From: Clostridia bacterium
GTDB taxonomy: Bacteria; Bacillota; Clostridia; Christensenellales; Aristaeellaceae
Direction of reading: 5' to 3'
NCBI GenBank assembly: GCA_017463245.1
Contig: JAFTPN010000027.1
Coordinates: forward strand, 1 to 46,583
Length of the DNA stretch: 46,583 nucleotides
Below are positions 14,688 to 22,047 of the stretch, piece by piece. Within the stretch, counting starts at the first letter, position 1, and every line of letters starts with the position of its first letter. The translations under genes and the position numbers were made by a program. The notes under the pieces were generated by a model. The model was not told the DNA's origin. It did no database searches and was given only the letters and a program-made list of their open reading frames with translations.

Positions 14688-15878
14688 GTGGCGAAGGAAC
14701 GCATTGGCATCATGGGCGGGACGTTCGATCCCATCCATCTGGGACATATCGAAATGGCCAAGGCCGCTATGGCCGAGGCAAAGCTGGATCGTGTGCTGGT
14801 GATCCCCACCGGCAACCCGCCCCACAAAACCGACATCACCCCCGCGGAGGATCGCTGGAAGATGGTCTGCGCCGCCTGTGCCCAGGAGGCCGGGCTGGAA
14901 CCCTGCCGGGTGGAGATTGACCGGGGCGGCGTGATCTATACGGTGGATACGCTGTCCATTCTCAAGGAGAATTATCCCAAAGCAGAGCTGTTTTACATCA
15001 TCGGTGCAGATACGCTGATGGAGCTGAAGAACTGGCGCAACTTTCAGCAGGTGCTGAAGCTGTGCAGCTTCCTAGTCTGCCCCCGGGCATGGCATTACAC
15101 CCCCGCCCAGCTCAACGACGAGCGCAAGCGCCTGACGGAAATGGGCGGCACCATTGTGATGATGACCATGGAACCCCTGGACGCGTCCTCCACCGACATC
15201 CGCGCCGACCTGGCCGCCGGCCGCCCCACGCCTACCCTGCCCGTACCCGTGCGGGAATACTGCGGCGTGAAGGGACTCTACGGCATGCAGAAGCGCATCG
15301 ACCAGGCCGACGAATGGATGGACAAGCTTTTCGCCGCGCTGACGGCCAAGCGCTTTGCCCACACCTTAGCCGTTGCGCACACCGCCCGCCAGCTGGCGCG
15401 GACGCATCAGATGCACATGCGCCGGGCGGAGATCGCCGGGCTGCTCCACGACTGCGCCAAGTGCCTGCCCCTGAAGGAAATGCAGGCCATCTGCCGCATG
15501 CACCAGCTCACCGCTGACGAAAAGCTGATCGAAAGCAGCAACCTTTTGCATTCCGTGGCGGGCGCCTATCTGGCCGCCTCGGAATACGGCGTGCAGGATC
15601 CCAACGTGCTTCACGCCATTGCCTGCCACACCACCGGTCAGCCCCAGATGACCCAGCTGGACATGATCGTCTACCTGGCCGACAAGATCGAGCCCACCCG
15701 CGCGGATTATCCCACGCTGAACAAGACCCGCCTGCTGGCGCAGCTTTCCCTGGAGAAAGCCGTGCTCTACAGCATGGAGGGCACCACCAAGTACGTCAAA
15801 AAAGGCGGCAAGGCGCTGCACCCCACCACCCTGGAGACCATCCAGTGGCTGCGCAGCCTGCCGCAAACCAACAACTGA
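14688..15878 (+). CDS. nadD: nicotinate-nucleotide adenylyltransferase fused to YqeK HD-domain hydrolase
   Basis: 396 aa from a GTG start with AAAGGAGG. Residues 1-200 are NadD: GIMGGTFDPIHLGHIEMA (nucleotide-binding start), PTGNPPHK, and the SSTDIR motif. Residues 205-396 are a complete YqeK domain with HD residues His254-Asp255 in GLLHDCAK and a downstream HAIACHTTG metal-site segment. NadD adenylates nicotinate mononucleotide in NAD synthesis; YqeK-type enzymes hydrolyse diadenosine tetraphosphate. In Bacillus the two are adjacent genes (nadD, yqeK), here one polypeptide. It heads a plus-strand run with rsfS, as in many Firmicutes. No stop or frameshift is seen at the junction. Confidence 0.93.
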   Translation: MAKERIGIMGGTFDPIHLGHIEMAKAAMAEAKLDRVLVIPTGNPPHKTDITPAEDRWKMVCAACAQEAGLEPCRVEIDRGGVIYTVDTLSILKENYPKAELFYIIGADTLMELKNWRNFQQVLKLCSFLVCPRAWHYTPAQLNDERKRLTEMGGTIVMMTMEPLDASSTDIRADLAAGRPTPTLPVPVREYCGVKGLYGMQKRIDQADEWMDKLFAALTAKRFAHTLAVAHTARQLARTHQMHMRRAEIAGLLHDCAKCLPLKEMQAICRMHQLTADEKLIESSNLLHSVAGAYLAASEYGVQDPNVLHAIACHTTGQPQMTQLDMIVYLADKIEPTRADYPTLNKTRLLAQLSLEKAVLYSMEGTTKYVKKGGKALHPTTLETIQWLRSLPQTNN

Positions 15879-15893
15879 TATCAGGAGGAACAT

Positions 15894-16259
15894 ATGCAGG
15901 ACAACGCTCTCGCTCAAGAAATTGCTCAGGTGATCTACGACAAAAAGGGCCGCGACATCATCGCCCTGGACGTGCAGGGGCTGACCGTGATCTGCGATTA
16001 TATGGTCATCGCCTCCGGCCGCAGCGCCTCCCAGGTGAAGGCGCTGGCCGACGAGGTGGACGACCGCATGGCGCAGCGCGGCATTTCTCCCCGCCGCACC
16101 GAAGGCCAGAACGAAGGCCGCTGGATCGTGATGGACTACGGCTTCATCATGGTACACATCTTCCACCAGGAGGAGCGCGCCTACTACAACCTGGAGCGCC
16201 TGTGGGAGGACGGCAGCAACCGCCTCGTCCTGCCCTTCGACCAGACGGTGCTGGACTGA
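15894..16259 (+). CDS. rsfS: ribosome silencing factor RsfS
   Basis: 121 aa, typical. ALDVQGLTVICDYMVIASGRSASQVKALADEV and WIVMDYGFIMVHIF are the RsfS core. It binds L14 of the large subunit and prevents subunit joining in poor conditions. GGAGG lies before the ATG, 15 nt after nadD-yqeK, the conserved order. Its stop TGA shares the A with the next gene's ATG. Confidence 0.95.
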   Translation: MQDNALAQEIAQVIYDKKGRDIIALDVQGLTVICDYMVIASGRSASQVKALADEVDDRMAQRGISPRRTEGQNEGRWIVMDYGFIMVHIFHQEERAYYNLERLWEDGSNRLVLPFDQTVLD

Positions 16260-16714
16260 TGCATTGCGTCATGCCTTCCCCGGTGGGGCATCTGCGCATC
16301 GAGGCGGCAGAGGACGGCATCAGCAGCGTGACCCGCACCGCGGAAGAATGCACCCCGCCCACCACCCCATTGCTTGCAGAATGCGTCCGTCAGCTGAACG
16401 CCTATTTTTCCGGCCAGCTGACGGATTTTGACCTGCCCCTGCACATGGAGGGCACCGCCTTCCGCCTGAAGGTCTGGCACACCCTGCGCAGAATCCCTTA
16501 CGGCACGACCCGCTCCTATGGCCAGCTGGCCGCCATGATCGGCCAGTCCAGCGCCTCCCGTGCCGTGGGCGACGCCAATCACCACAACCCCATTTGCATC
16601 ATCGTCCCCTGCCACCGGGTCATCGGCGCGGATGGCAGCCTCACCGGCTATGGCGAGGGTCTGGACATGAAGGAATGGCTGCTCGAACACGAAAGGAAAC
16701 ACCACCATGCCTGA
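16259..16714 (+). CDS. ogt: methylated-DNA--protein-cysteine methyltransferase
   Basis: 151 aa. The acceptor Cys118 lies in IIVPCHRVIG, with the preceding NHHNP and helix-turn-helix (YGQLAAMIGQSSASRAVGDA) all present; the N-terminal ribonuclease-like domain is short. It repairs O6-alkylguanine by irreversible transfer to the Cys. The start overlaps the rsfS stop as TGATG, so translation is by reinitiation. The last 8 nt overlap the next gene. Its placement in a translation-factor operon is unusual but the tight overlaps argue for cotranscription. Confidence 0.93.
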   Translation: MHCVMPSPVGHLRIEAAEDGISSVTRTAEECTPPTTPLLAECVRQLNAYFSGQLTDFDLPLHMEGTAFRLKVWHTLRRIPYGTTRSYGQLAAMIGQSSASRAVGDANHHNPICIIVPCHRVIGADGSLTGYGEGLDMKEWLLEHERKHHHA

Positions 16715-17540
16715 TATTCGCCCCCTGCGCTCCCGCAGCGATGTTTTCCAGCGCTATGAAACCCTGCGCCGCAACCGTGAAAAGCGCACCCACGCCAAAC
16801 TGTACTTTCTGGAGGGCGTGCATCCCGTGGAGCAGGCCATTGCCGGCGGCGAACGCTTCTATGCCATGGGCTACAATGCAGACAAGCGGCTCTCCGGCTG
16901 GGCGCAGGATATGATATCCAAGGCCGCGCCGGAGTTCCTCCACCCCATGCCCGGCGACATGATGGCCGAGCTAAGCGACCGGGAGAACCCCTGCGAGCTG
17001 GTGTGCCTGGTGCATCAGCGCAGCGACCCGCAAGCCCGCCTGCGCCGCACCATCGAGGCCGCACCCAACCCGCTGATCGTCCTGTGCGACCGCCCCAACA
17101 GCCCCGGCAACTTAGGCACCATCATCCGCTCTGCCGATGCCTTTGGGGCCTGCGGCATCATCACCACCGGGCACAGTGCGGATTTCTACGATCCCCAATG
17201 CATCCGCGCCAGCATCGGCACGCTGTTCCACGTCCCCTTCTGCGGCTTTGGTTCCTGTGAAGAGGCCGTCTCCTTCCTGCACAGCCTGCCCACCGTGCCG
17301 CAAATCGTCGGCACCAGCGCCAAGGGCACCGCCAGCCTCCACCAGGCCGACTTCACCCGCCCCACGGTACTCATCGTGGGCAACGAGACCTTCGGCATGA
17401 GCAAAGCCTGGAAGGAAGCCTGCGACCAGCTTCTGCGCATCCCCATCTACGGTGCCGCATCCTCGCTGAACGTGGGCTGCGCGGCAAGTATTTGCTTGTA
17501 TGAAATTGCACGGCAGCGGGACTTTGACGGACATAGATAA
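16707..17540 (+). CDS. SpoU/TrmH family RNA 2'-O-methyltransferase
   Basis: 277 aa. The C-terminal SPOUT domain has all three motifs: RPNSPGNLGTIIRSADAFG (1), VLIVGNETFGMS (2) and IPIYGAASSLNVGCAASICL (3). An N-terminal ~110-residue domain probably binds substrate RNA. It uses S-adenosylmethionine to methylate ribose in rRNA or tRNA; RlmB-type 23S modification is the closest guess, but the site is not readable from sequence. AAAGG lies upstream and the first 8 nt overlap ogt. Confidence 0.88.
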   Translation: MPDIRPLRSRSDVFQRYETLRRNREKRTHAKLYFLEGVHPVEQAIAGGERFYAMGYNADKRLSGWAQDMISKAAPEFLHPMPGDMMAELSDRENPCELVCLVHQRSDPQARLRRTIEAAPNPLIVLCDRPNSPGNLGTIIRSADAFGACGIITTGHSADFYDPQCIRASIGTLFHVPFCGFGSCEEAVSFLHSLPTVPQIVGTSAKGTASLHQADFTRPTVLIVGNETFGMSKAWKEACDQLLRIPIYGAASSLNVGCAASICLYEIARQRDFDGHR

Positions 17541-17551
17541 GGAGAAAACCT

Positions 17552-17995
17552 ATGATACGATTTGAAGACATCGACGAGGGCAACTGGCGAATTCCGTTGC
17601 AAGTTGCCGAATCCCAGAAAAACTACGTAGCCAACAGCACCGTGTTACTGGCTCGCGCTTACGCCTACCGCAATGCAAACAGCCGCGCTTTTCTCATCTA
17701 TGATGACGAGACGCCCGTCGGCATGGGGCTTTATCACGACTGCCCCGAACTGGAAGCCTACGACCTGAGCCAGCTTTTCATTGATGAACGCTACCAGGGC
17801 CGCGGCTACGGCAAAGCAGCCACCTGCATGGTGCTTGATGCTATGCGGCAGGACGGCAGGTACAGCAAGGTCGTCCTGTGCTACCTTGAGGACAACGAAA
17901 TTGCCAAACAGCTTTACACCCAGCTTGGCTTTGTGGAGATCGACCGGGACGAGGACGAGATCATCATGGAAATGAATCTTGCCGAATGGATGTGA
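17552..17995 (+). CDS. GNAT family N-acetyltransferase
   Basis: 147 aa. The acetyl-CoA loop is YQGRGYGKAA at about residues 81-90, preceded by the strand LSQLFIDERY and followed by CYLEDNEIAKQLYTQLGFVE, the usual end of the fold. It resembles the spermidine/spermine-type acetyltransferase branch, but the acceptor is not identifiable. AAGGAG lies before the ATG, 11 nt after the methyltransferase. Confidence 0.88.
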   Translation: MIRFEDIDEGNWRIPLQVAESQKNYVANSTVLLARAYAYRNANSRAFLIYDDETPVGMGLYHDCPELEAYDLSQLFIDERYQGRGYGKAATCMVLDAMRQDGRYSKVVLCYLEDNEIAKQLYTQLGFVEIDRDEDEIIMEMNLAEWM

Positions 17996-18001
17996 CCATT
18001 T

Positions 18002-18538
18002 ATGGATCTCTACCACTATTTTGAGAAAGGCACACCGCCCTTCCGCAATCTGTCAGACCTGCCATTGGAGGAAGCAGATGCCGTACTGAATGCCATCCGT
18101 GCCAGCAAGCCCCAGGTGCAGTGCGCTGCCCGCCAACCCAGCTATAACGCCGACCGTCGATATTACGAGGATATTCTCCGGCGCGAATTCATCAAAAAAG
18201 GTGGACTCCTCCAGCGTGCTGTTCCCCATTACATGACTGTGGAACACAGTCCCTGGCTATCCACCTGGTATACCGAATGTGATTATATCCGCATCCCTAT
18301 TGAGGAATTTGATCTTCGCACGCTGTCCTTCACCTACGGCGATTCCCATCCTACGTTCAGTCCCCGTGTGACCGACAAAAAGGAGTACCGTAAAAAGCTG
18401 TATACCTACGATGAGATTTTGCAGATCATTGCTAAATACGGCCTGCCTCAGCATTGGAACAATGATGGCCGTTTTGGCCCGGAACGATACATCGAAGTCC
18501 ATGTTTGGAGCGACGAAACGATTTCTCGATTTCGATAG
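18002..18538 (+). CDS. conserved protein of unknown function
   Basis: 178 aa, soluble, no signal peptide. It begins YHYFEKGTPPFRNLSDLPLE and has conserved-looking blocks PHYMTVEHSPWLSTWY, FTYGDSHPTFSPRV, and LPQHWNNDGRFGPERYIEV. From memory these resemble a broadly distributed Firmicutes group-specific family, with no known function. It starts 6 nt after the GNAT stop without a strong ribosome binding site, so it is probably translated by coupling. Terminator at 18546. Confidence 0.75.
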   Translation: MDLYHYFEKGTPPFRNLSDLPLEEADAVLNAIRASKPQVQCAARQPSYNADRRYYEDILRREFIKKGGLLQRAVPHYMTVEHSPWLSTWYTECDYIRIPIEEFDLRTLSFTYGDSHPTFSPRVTDKKEYRKKLYTYDEILQIIAKYGLPQHWNNDGRFGPERYIEVHVWSDETISRFR

Positions 18539-18545
18539 GAACAGC

Positions 18546-18582
18546 AACACCTCCGCACAACTAACTGTATGCGGAGGTGTTT
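18546..18582 (+). terminator. terminator of the nadD operon
   Basis: Perfect 12-bp stem AACACCTCCGCA / TGCGGAGGTGTT, loop 12, then TTTG. The T-run is short, so efficiency is uncertain. Confidence 0.65.
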
Positions 18583-18600
18583 GCGTATGGTACGCCATAT

Positions 18601-18648
18601 AAGGCTCCCTCTCGAGGGAGCTGTCAGGCGTAAGCCTGACTGAGGGAG
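18601..18648 (+). repeat. palindromic repeat, family A (copy 2)
   Basis: AAGGCTCCCTCTCGAGGGAG, then an inner hairpin (GTCAGGC/GCCTGAC) and TGAGGGAG. It follows the nadD operon in the operon's orientation and is continued by TGGTTCTGCCGCTT, shared with the copy at 41183. Confidence 0.78.
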
Positions 18649-18700
18649 TGGTTCTGCCGCTTGATCGCATAAACACTTCTATGCGTTCATGTTACGCAAA

Positions 18701-18752
18701 CTCCCTCCGTCAGCCGCAAGCGGCTGCCACCTCCCTCGAGAGGGAGGCTTTT
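18701..18752 (-). repeat. palindromic repeat, family A (copy 3)
   Basis: Minus strand AAAAGCCTCCCTCTCGAGG and GAGGTGGCAGCCGCTTGCGG followed by CTGACGGAGGGAG. It faces copy 2 and together they form an inverted pair of about 150 bp between convergent operons. It sits 14 nt after the coaBC stop and may act as its 3' hairpin. Confidence 0.78.
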
Positions 18753-18766
18753 GGCGTTACAGCCTA

Positions 18767-19969
18767 TTACTTTGCCCTCAACTCCACAATCTTGTCCAGT
18801 ATAGTCTCCGCCAGCTCTGCCTTGCTTTGCAGGGGGCAGTCGGTCATACCGTCCCGGGTGATCAGCGTGGCGATGTTCGTATCCACGTTGAAGCCCGCAC
18901 CGGGCTTGGACACATCGTTGGCCACGATCATGTCCAGATTCTTCTTGTCCAGCTTGCGCCGGGCGTTGTCCAGCAGGTTCTCCGTTTCGGCGGCAAAACC
19001 CACCAGCGTCTGGCTGGGCTTCTTGGCCGCGCCCACGGCGGCGGCGATGTCCGGGTTCTCCACCAATTCGAAGATCAGCGGCTTGCCCGCTTCCTTCTTC
19101 ATCTTCTGGGCGCTGGGGTTGGCGAAGCGGTAGTCCGCCGGGGCCGCCGCCTGAATGATCACATCCATCTCCGGGGCGCAGCTGGTGACGGCCTCATAGA
19201 GGTCACAGGTGGATTGCACCCGCACGGTGGGGATATCCGCAGGCTGCTGGGCGGTGGTGTGACCGCACACCAGCGTGACCTCCGCGCCGCGAGCCTTGGC
19301 CGCCGCAGCAATGGCAAAGCCCATCTTACCGGAGGAATCATTCCCCAGGTAGCGCACAGGGTCAAGCCGTTCCCGGGTGCCGCCGGCGGTGACCATCACC
19401 TTCAAGCCTTCCATGTCCAGCTTGGGGCACAGGATGGCGCAAATGGCCTCCACAATGTCCACCGGCTCGCTCATGCGGCCGCTGCCGACGTCCCCGCAGG
19501 CCTGGAAGCCCGCGTCCGGCCCCACAAAATGCACGCCCCGCTTCTTCAGCGTAGCAGCATTCTCCTGGGTGATCTCCGCCGTCCACATGCCCACATTCAT
19601 GGCAGGGGCAAGCAGCACCGGGGCTTTGGTGGCCAGCACGGTGGTGGACAGCATATCGTCCGCAATGCCGCAGGCCATCTTAGCCATGATATTGGCCGTG
19701 GCCGGGGCGATGGCAAACACCTCTGCCCGCTTGGCCAGGGCGATATGCTCCACCTCCCAGGTAGCAGGACGGTCAAAGGTATCCACCACCACGGGGTTGT
19801 TGGACATGGTCTCCATGGTCAGGGGGGTGATGAACTGGGTGGCGTTCTTCGTCATGATCACATGAACGTTGGCGCCCAATTTGCGCAAACGGGAGACGAT
19901 CTCCGCGCTCTTATACGCGGCGATGCCTCCCGTCACACCCAGCACGATCTCTCTGCCGGTCAATTTCAT
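18767..19969 (-). CDS. coaBC: bifunctional phosphopantothenoylcysteine decarboxylase / phosphopantothenate--cysteine ligase
   Basis: 400 aa, standard. CoaC half (residues 1-185): EIVLGVTGGIAAYKSAEI (FMN binding), APAMNVGMW with the conserved Asn, and ACGDVGSGRMSEP carrying the catalytic-loop Cys. CoaB half: TAGGTRERLDPVRYLGNDSSGKMG (nucleotide site), AAAPADYR, FAAETENLL. It makes 4'-phosphopantetheine for CoA. Its start overlaps the rpoZ stop by 4 nt. It is the last gene of the yicC-remA-gmk-rpoZ-coaBC operon. No clear intrinsic terminator with a T-run follows, only the family A hairpin. Confidence 0.95.
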   Translation of the reverse strand: MKLTGREIVLGVTGGIAAYKSAEIVSRLRKLGANVHVIMTKNATQFITPLTMETMSNNPVVVDTFDRPATWEVEHIALAKRAEVFAIAPATANIMAKMACGIADDMLSTTVLATKAPVLLAPAMNVGMWTAEITQENAATLKKRGVHFVGPDAGFQACGDVGSGRMSEPVDIVEAICAILCPKLDMEGLKVMVTAGGTRERLDPVRYLGNDSSGKMGFAIAAAAKARGAEVTLVCGHTTAQQPADIPTVRVQSTCDLYEAVTSCAPEMDVIIQAAAPADYRFANPSAQKMKKEAGKPLIFELVENPDIAAAVGAAKKPSQTLVGFAAETENLLDNARRKLDKKNLDMIVANDVSKPGAGFNVDTNIATLITRDGMTDCPLQSKAELAETILDKIVELRAK

Positions 19970-20190
19970 TGTTCGGTCTGCTCCTCATCCAGCACAGGAT
20001 TGTCGTAGGTGATCAGGTCGCGGTTGATCTCCTCCACGGCCACCTTCAGGGGCTTCATCTCGTGGGCGTCGATCAGGGGCTGGCTGCCAGCCACGATCTG
20101 ACGGCCGCGTTTGGAAGCTTCCACCACCAGGGTGTAGCGGGATTCGGCGTGCTCCAGCAGCTCCAGCACATTGGGTTCAACAATAGACAT
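19966..20190 (-). CDS. rpoZ: DNA-directed RNA polymerase subunit omega
   Basis: 74 aa. RYTLVVEASKRGRQIVAGSQPLI and KPLKVAVEEINRDLI are the omega core that folds around the beta' C terminus. AAGGAGG precedes the ATG, 15 nt after gmk. The tail is acidic. Position between gmk and coaBC is the classic Firmicutes order. Confidence 0.93.
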   Translation of the reverse strand: MSIVEPNVLELLEHAESRYTLVVEASKRGRQIVAGSQPLIDAHEMKPLKVAVEEINRDLITYDNPVLDEEQTEQ

Positions 20191-20205
20191 AGGACTTTTC
20201 CTCCT

Positions 20206-20811
20206 TTATTCTTCTTCCACCACGGGGAAATAGCGGTTGGTGCGCTGCTTCTCCGCGTTGACAATGGACGAAAGCTGTTCAAAGGCCAGCTCCAGGCTGT
20301 CGTTCACCACAGCGTATTGGTAGCGCTGCAGCTGGTCGATCTCGCCCTTGGCGTTGCCCAGGCGGCGGGCGATCTCCACAGGATCCTCGGTGTTGCGGGT
20401 GTGGAGGCGCTCCTTCAGCACCTTATAGCTGGGGGGGAGGATGAACACGCTCACGCATTCCTTCTCTTTTTCCACCACGGCTCGGGCGCCCTGGGGATCG
20501 ATGTCCAGGAGGACATTTTGTCCCCTTTCCATCCGCTCGTAGACCTCGCTTTTCAGCGTGCCGTAGCGGTTGGCATGGACGGTGGCATGCTCGATGAAAG
20601 CATCCTCCGCCAATAGTTTATCATATTCTTCGTCGGAAATAAAGTGGTAATGTACATCTTGCACTTCATAATCTCTGGGCTTGCGTGTAGTAACGCTCAC
20701 CGAAAACACGAAGCTGGGGTCCTCCTTCAGCAGCCTGTCGATCAGCGTACCCTTGCCCGTGCCGGAGGGGCCGGAGATCACCAGCAGCATACCCTTGCGC
20801 GTCGCTTTCAT
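20206..20811 (-). CDS. gmk: guanylate kinase
   Basis: 201 aa. P-loop [10 protein letters not shown] at residues 14-23, [14 protein letters not shown] (GMP binding), YGTLKSEV and [11 protein letters not shown] are all present. It phosphorylates GMP to GDP. Start overlaps the remA stop as ATGA, so the two are translationally coupled. Confidence 0.96.
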   Translation of the reverse strand: MKATRKGMLLVISGPSGTGKGTLIDRLLKEDPSFVFSVSVTTRKPRDYEVQDVHYHFISDEEYDKLLAEDAFIEHATVHANRYGTLKSEVYERMERGQNVLLDIDPQGARAVVEKEKECVSVFILPPSYKVLKERLHTRNTEDPVEIARRLGNAKGEIDQLQRYQYAVVNDSLELAFEQLSSIVNAEKQRTNRYFPVVEEE

Positions 20812-21074
20812 TCCACATCCTCCTCATCCGTAGCTTTCGCCTTGCCTTCCATGCGCCCGGCCACCGTTTCCGGCTGCAGGGGCGAGAGAACCACATGGTC
20901 GGAGTCCATCACGATCACCGCGCGGGTGCGGCGGCCGCAGGTAGCGTCGATGACGCGGCCTGCATCCCTGGCGTCCTGCACCAGGCGCTTCACCGGCGCA
21001 GAGTCCGGGCTCACGATGGCCACCATCCGCGTGGTGTTCACCATGTTACCAAAGCCTACATTCAGCAGCTTCAT
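20808..21074 (-). CDS. remA: RemA family (DUF370) DNA-binding regulator
   Basis: 88 aa. [49 protein letters not shown] and [14 protein letters not shown] are the family core. In Bacillus RemA binds DNA and activates matrix and osmoprotection genes. The gene starts 3 nt after yicC. The last ~15 residues are a charged tail not required by the fold. Role in this organism is inferred only. Confidence 0.92.
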   Translation of the reverse strand: MKLLNVGFGNMVNTTRMVAIVSPDSAPVKRLVQDARDAGRVIDATCGRRTRAVIVMDSDHVVLSPLQPETVAGRMEGKAKATDEEDVE

Positions 21075-21077
21075 GCC

Positions 21078-21950
21078 TTACTCCACATTCTGCACCTGTT
21101 CGCGCATCTTTTCAATTTCGGATTTCAGATCCACCACGTGCTGGGCGATCTGCGCATCGGAGGCCTTGGAGCCGATGGTGTTGGCCTCCCGGTTCATTTC
21201 CTGGATCAGGAAGTCCATCTTCTTGCCGATCTCGCCCTTCGCCTCGAAGAACTTGCGCATCTGGCCGATGTGGCTGTCCAGGCGGGAAAGCTCTTCATCA
21301 ATGGCGCAGCGGTCGGCCAGGATGGCCACCTCCTGGGCCAGGCGCTGGGGTTCCACCGCGTCGGTCACCAGCTGGGCCAGCTTCTGCTGCAGGCGGGTGC
21401 GGTAGTCCTCCACCACGCCGGGAGCGCGGAGCAGGATCTTCTCCCGCAATGCAGCGGCAGCTTCCAGGTGGGCGGACAGGTCAGCGCGCAGGTTGACACC
21501 CTCCTTGTCCCGCATATCGCACAGCTGGGAAACAGCGCCGTCCGCAGCCTCTCGACAGAGGGCGGCCACGGCATCCTCGTCCATGTCGGCCTCGGTCAGG
21601 GTGAGTACACCCTCCATGCGCATCACATCGGTCACGGCAGGCAGGGTCGCCTTGCCAATGGCCTCCGCCACGGCTTGCGCCGCATCCATGTAGGACTTGG
21701 CCAGCGCCGCATCCACCTGCACCTGGCGATTGCTCTCGCCCACCCGGCGCACGGTGATGAACACGTCTACATGGCCGCGCTTCATCTGGGCGGAAATGCT
21801 CTGCCGCACGGTTTCCTCCAGGAAGGCGATGCTCCTGGGCAGGCGGCAGGAAATATCCAGAAAACGGTGATTGACGGCCTTCAGCTCCACGGTGATCTCC
21901 CAAGAGTCCCGGAGCATCTGGCAGCGTCCACAGCCCGTCATACTACGCAT
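21078..21950 (-). CDS. yicC: YicC/YloC family endoribonuclease
   Basis: 290 aa. MRSMTGCGR at the N terminus, AVNHRFLDISCRLPRS, and C-terminal DUF1732 block FLIQEMNREANTIGSKASD are all diagnostic. The start at 21950 follows AAAGGAGG; an upstream in-frame start lies before the promoter region and is rejected. E. coli YicC is an RNA endonuclease. First gene of the operon that continues with remA, gmk, rpoZ, coaBC; promoter at 21976-22004. Confidence 0.93.
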   Translation of the reverse strand: MRSMTGCGRCQMLRDSWEITVELKAVNHRFLDISCRLPRSIAFLEETVRQSISAQMKRGHVDVFITVRRVGESNRQVQVDAALAKSYMDAAQAVAEAIGKATLPAVTDVMRMEGVLTLTEADMDEDAVAALCREAADGAVSQLCDMRDKEGVNLRADLSAHLEAAAALREKILLRAPGVVEDYRTRLQQKLAQLVTDAVEPQRLAQEVAILADRCAIDEELSRLDSHIGQMRKFFEAKGEIGKKMDFLIQEMNREANTIGSKASDAQIAQHVVDLKSEIEKMREQVQNVE

Positions 21951-21975
21951 AAGTGTGCCTCCTTTATGAACAAAT

Positions 21976-22004
21976 ATTATAACACAAGACCCATCCGCTG
22001 GCAA
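21976..22004 (-). promoter_or_regulatory. promoter of the yicC-coaBC operon
   Basis: Minus strand TTGCCA (22004-21999), 17-nt spacer, TATAAT (21981-21976). The -35 box touches the T-run of the upstream terminator. Confidence 0.82.
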
Positions 22005-22005
22005 G

Positions 22006-22042
22006 CAAAAAGAGAGACCCGACAGCAAAATCGAGTCTCTCC
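22006..22042 (-). terminator. terminator of the SdrD-like gene
   Basis: Minus strand GAGAGAC / GTCTCTC with an inner TCGA/TCGG extension, then TTTTTGC. It lies directly after the 22048 stop. Confidence 0.8.
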
Positions 22043-22047
22043 AAGCG

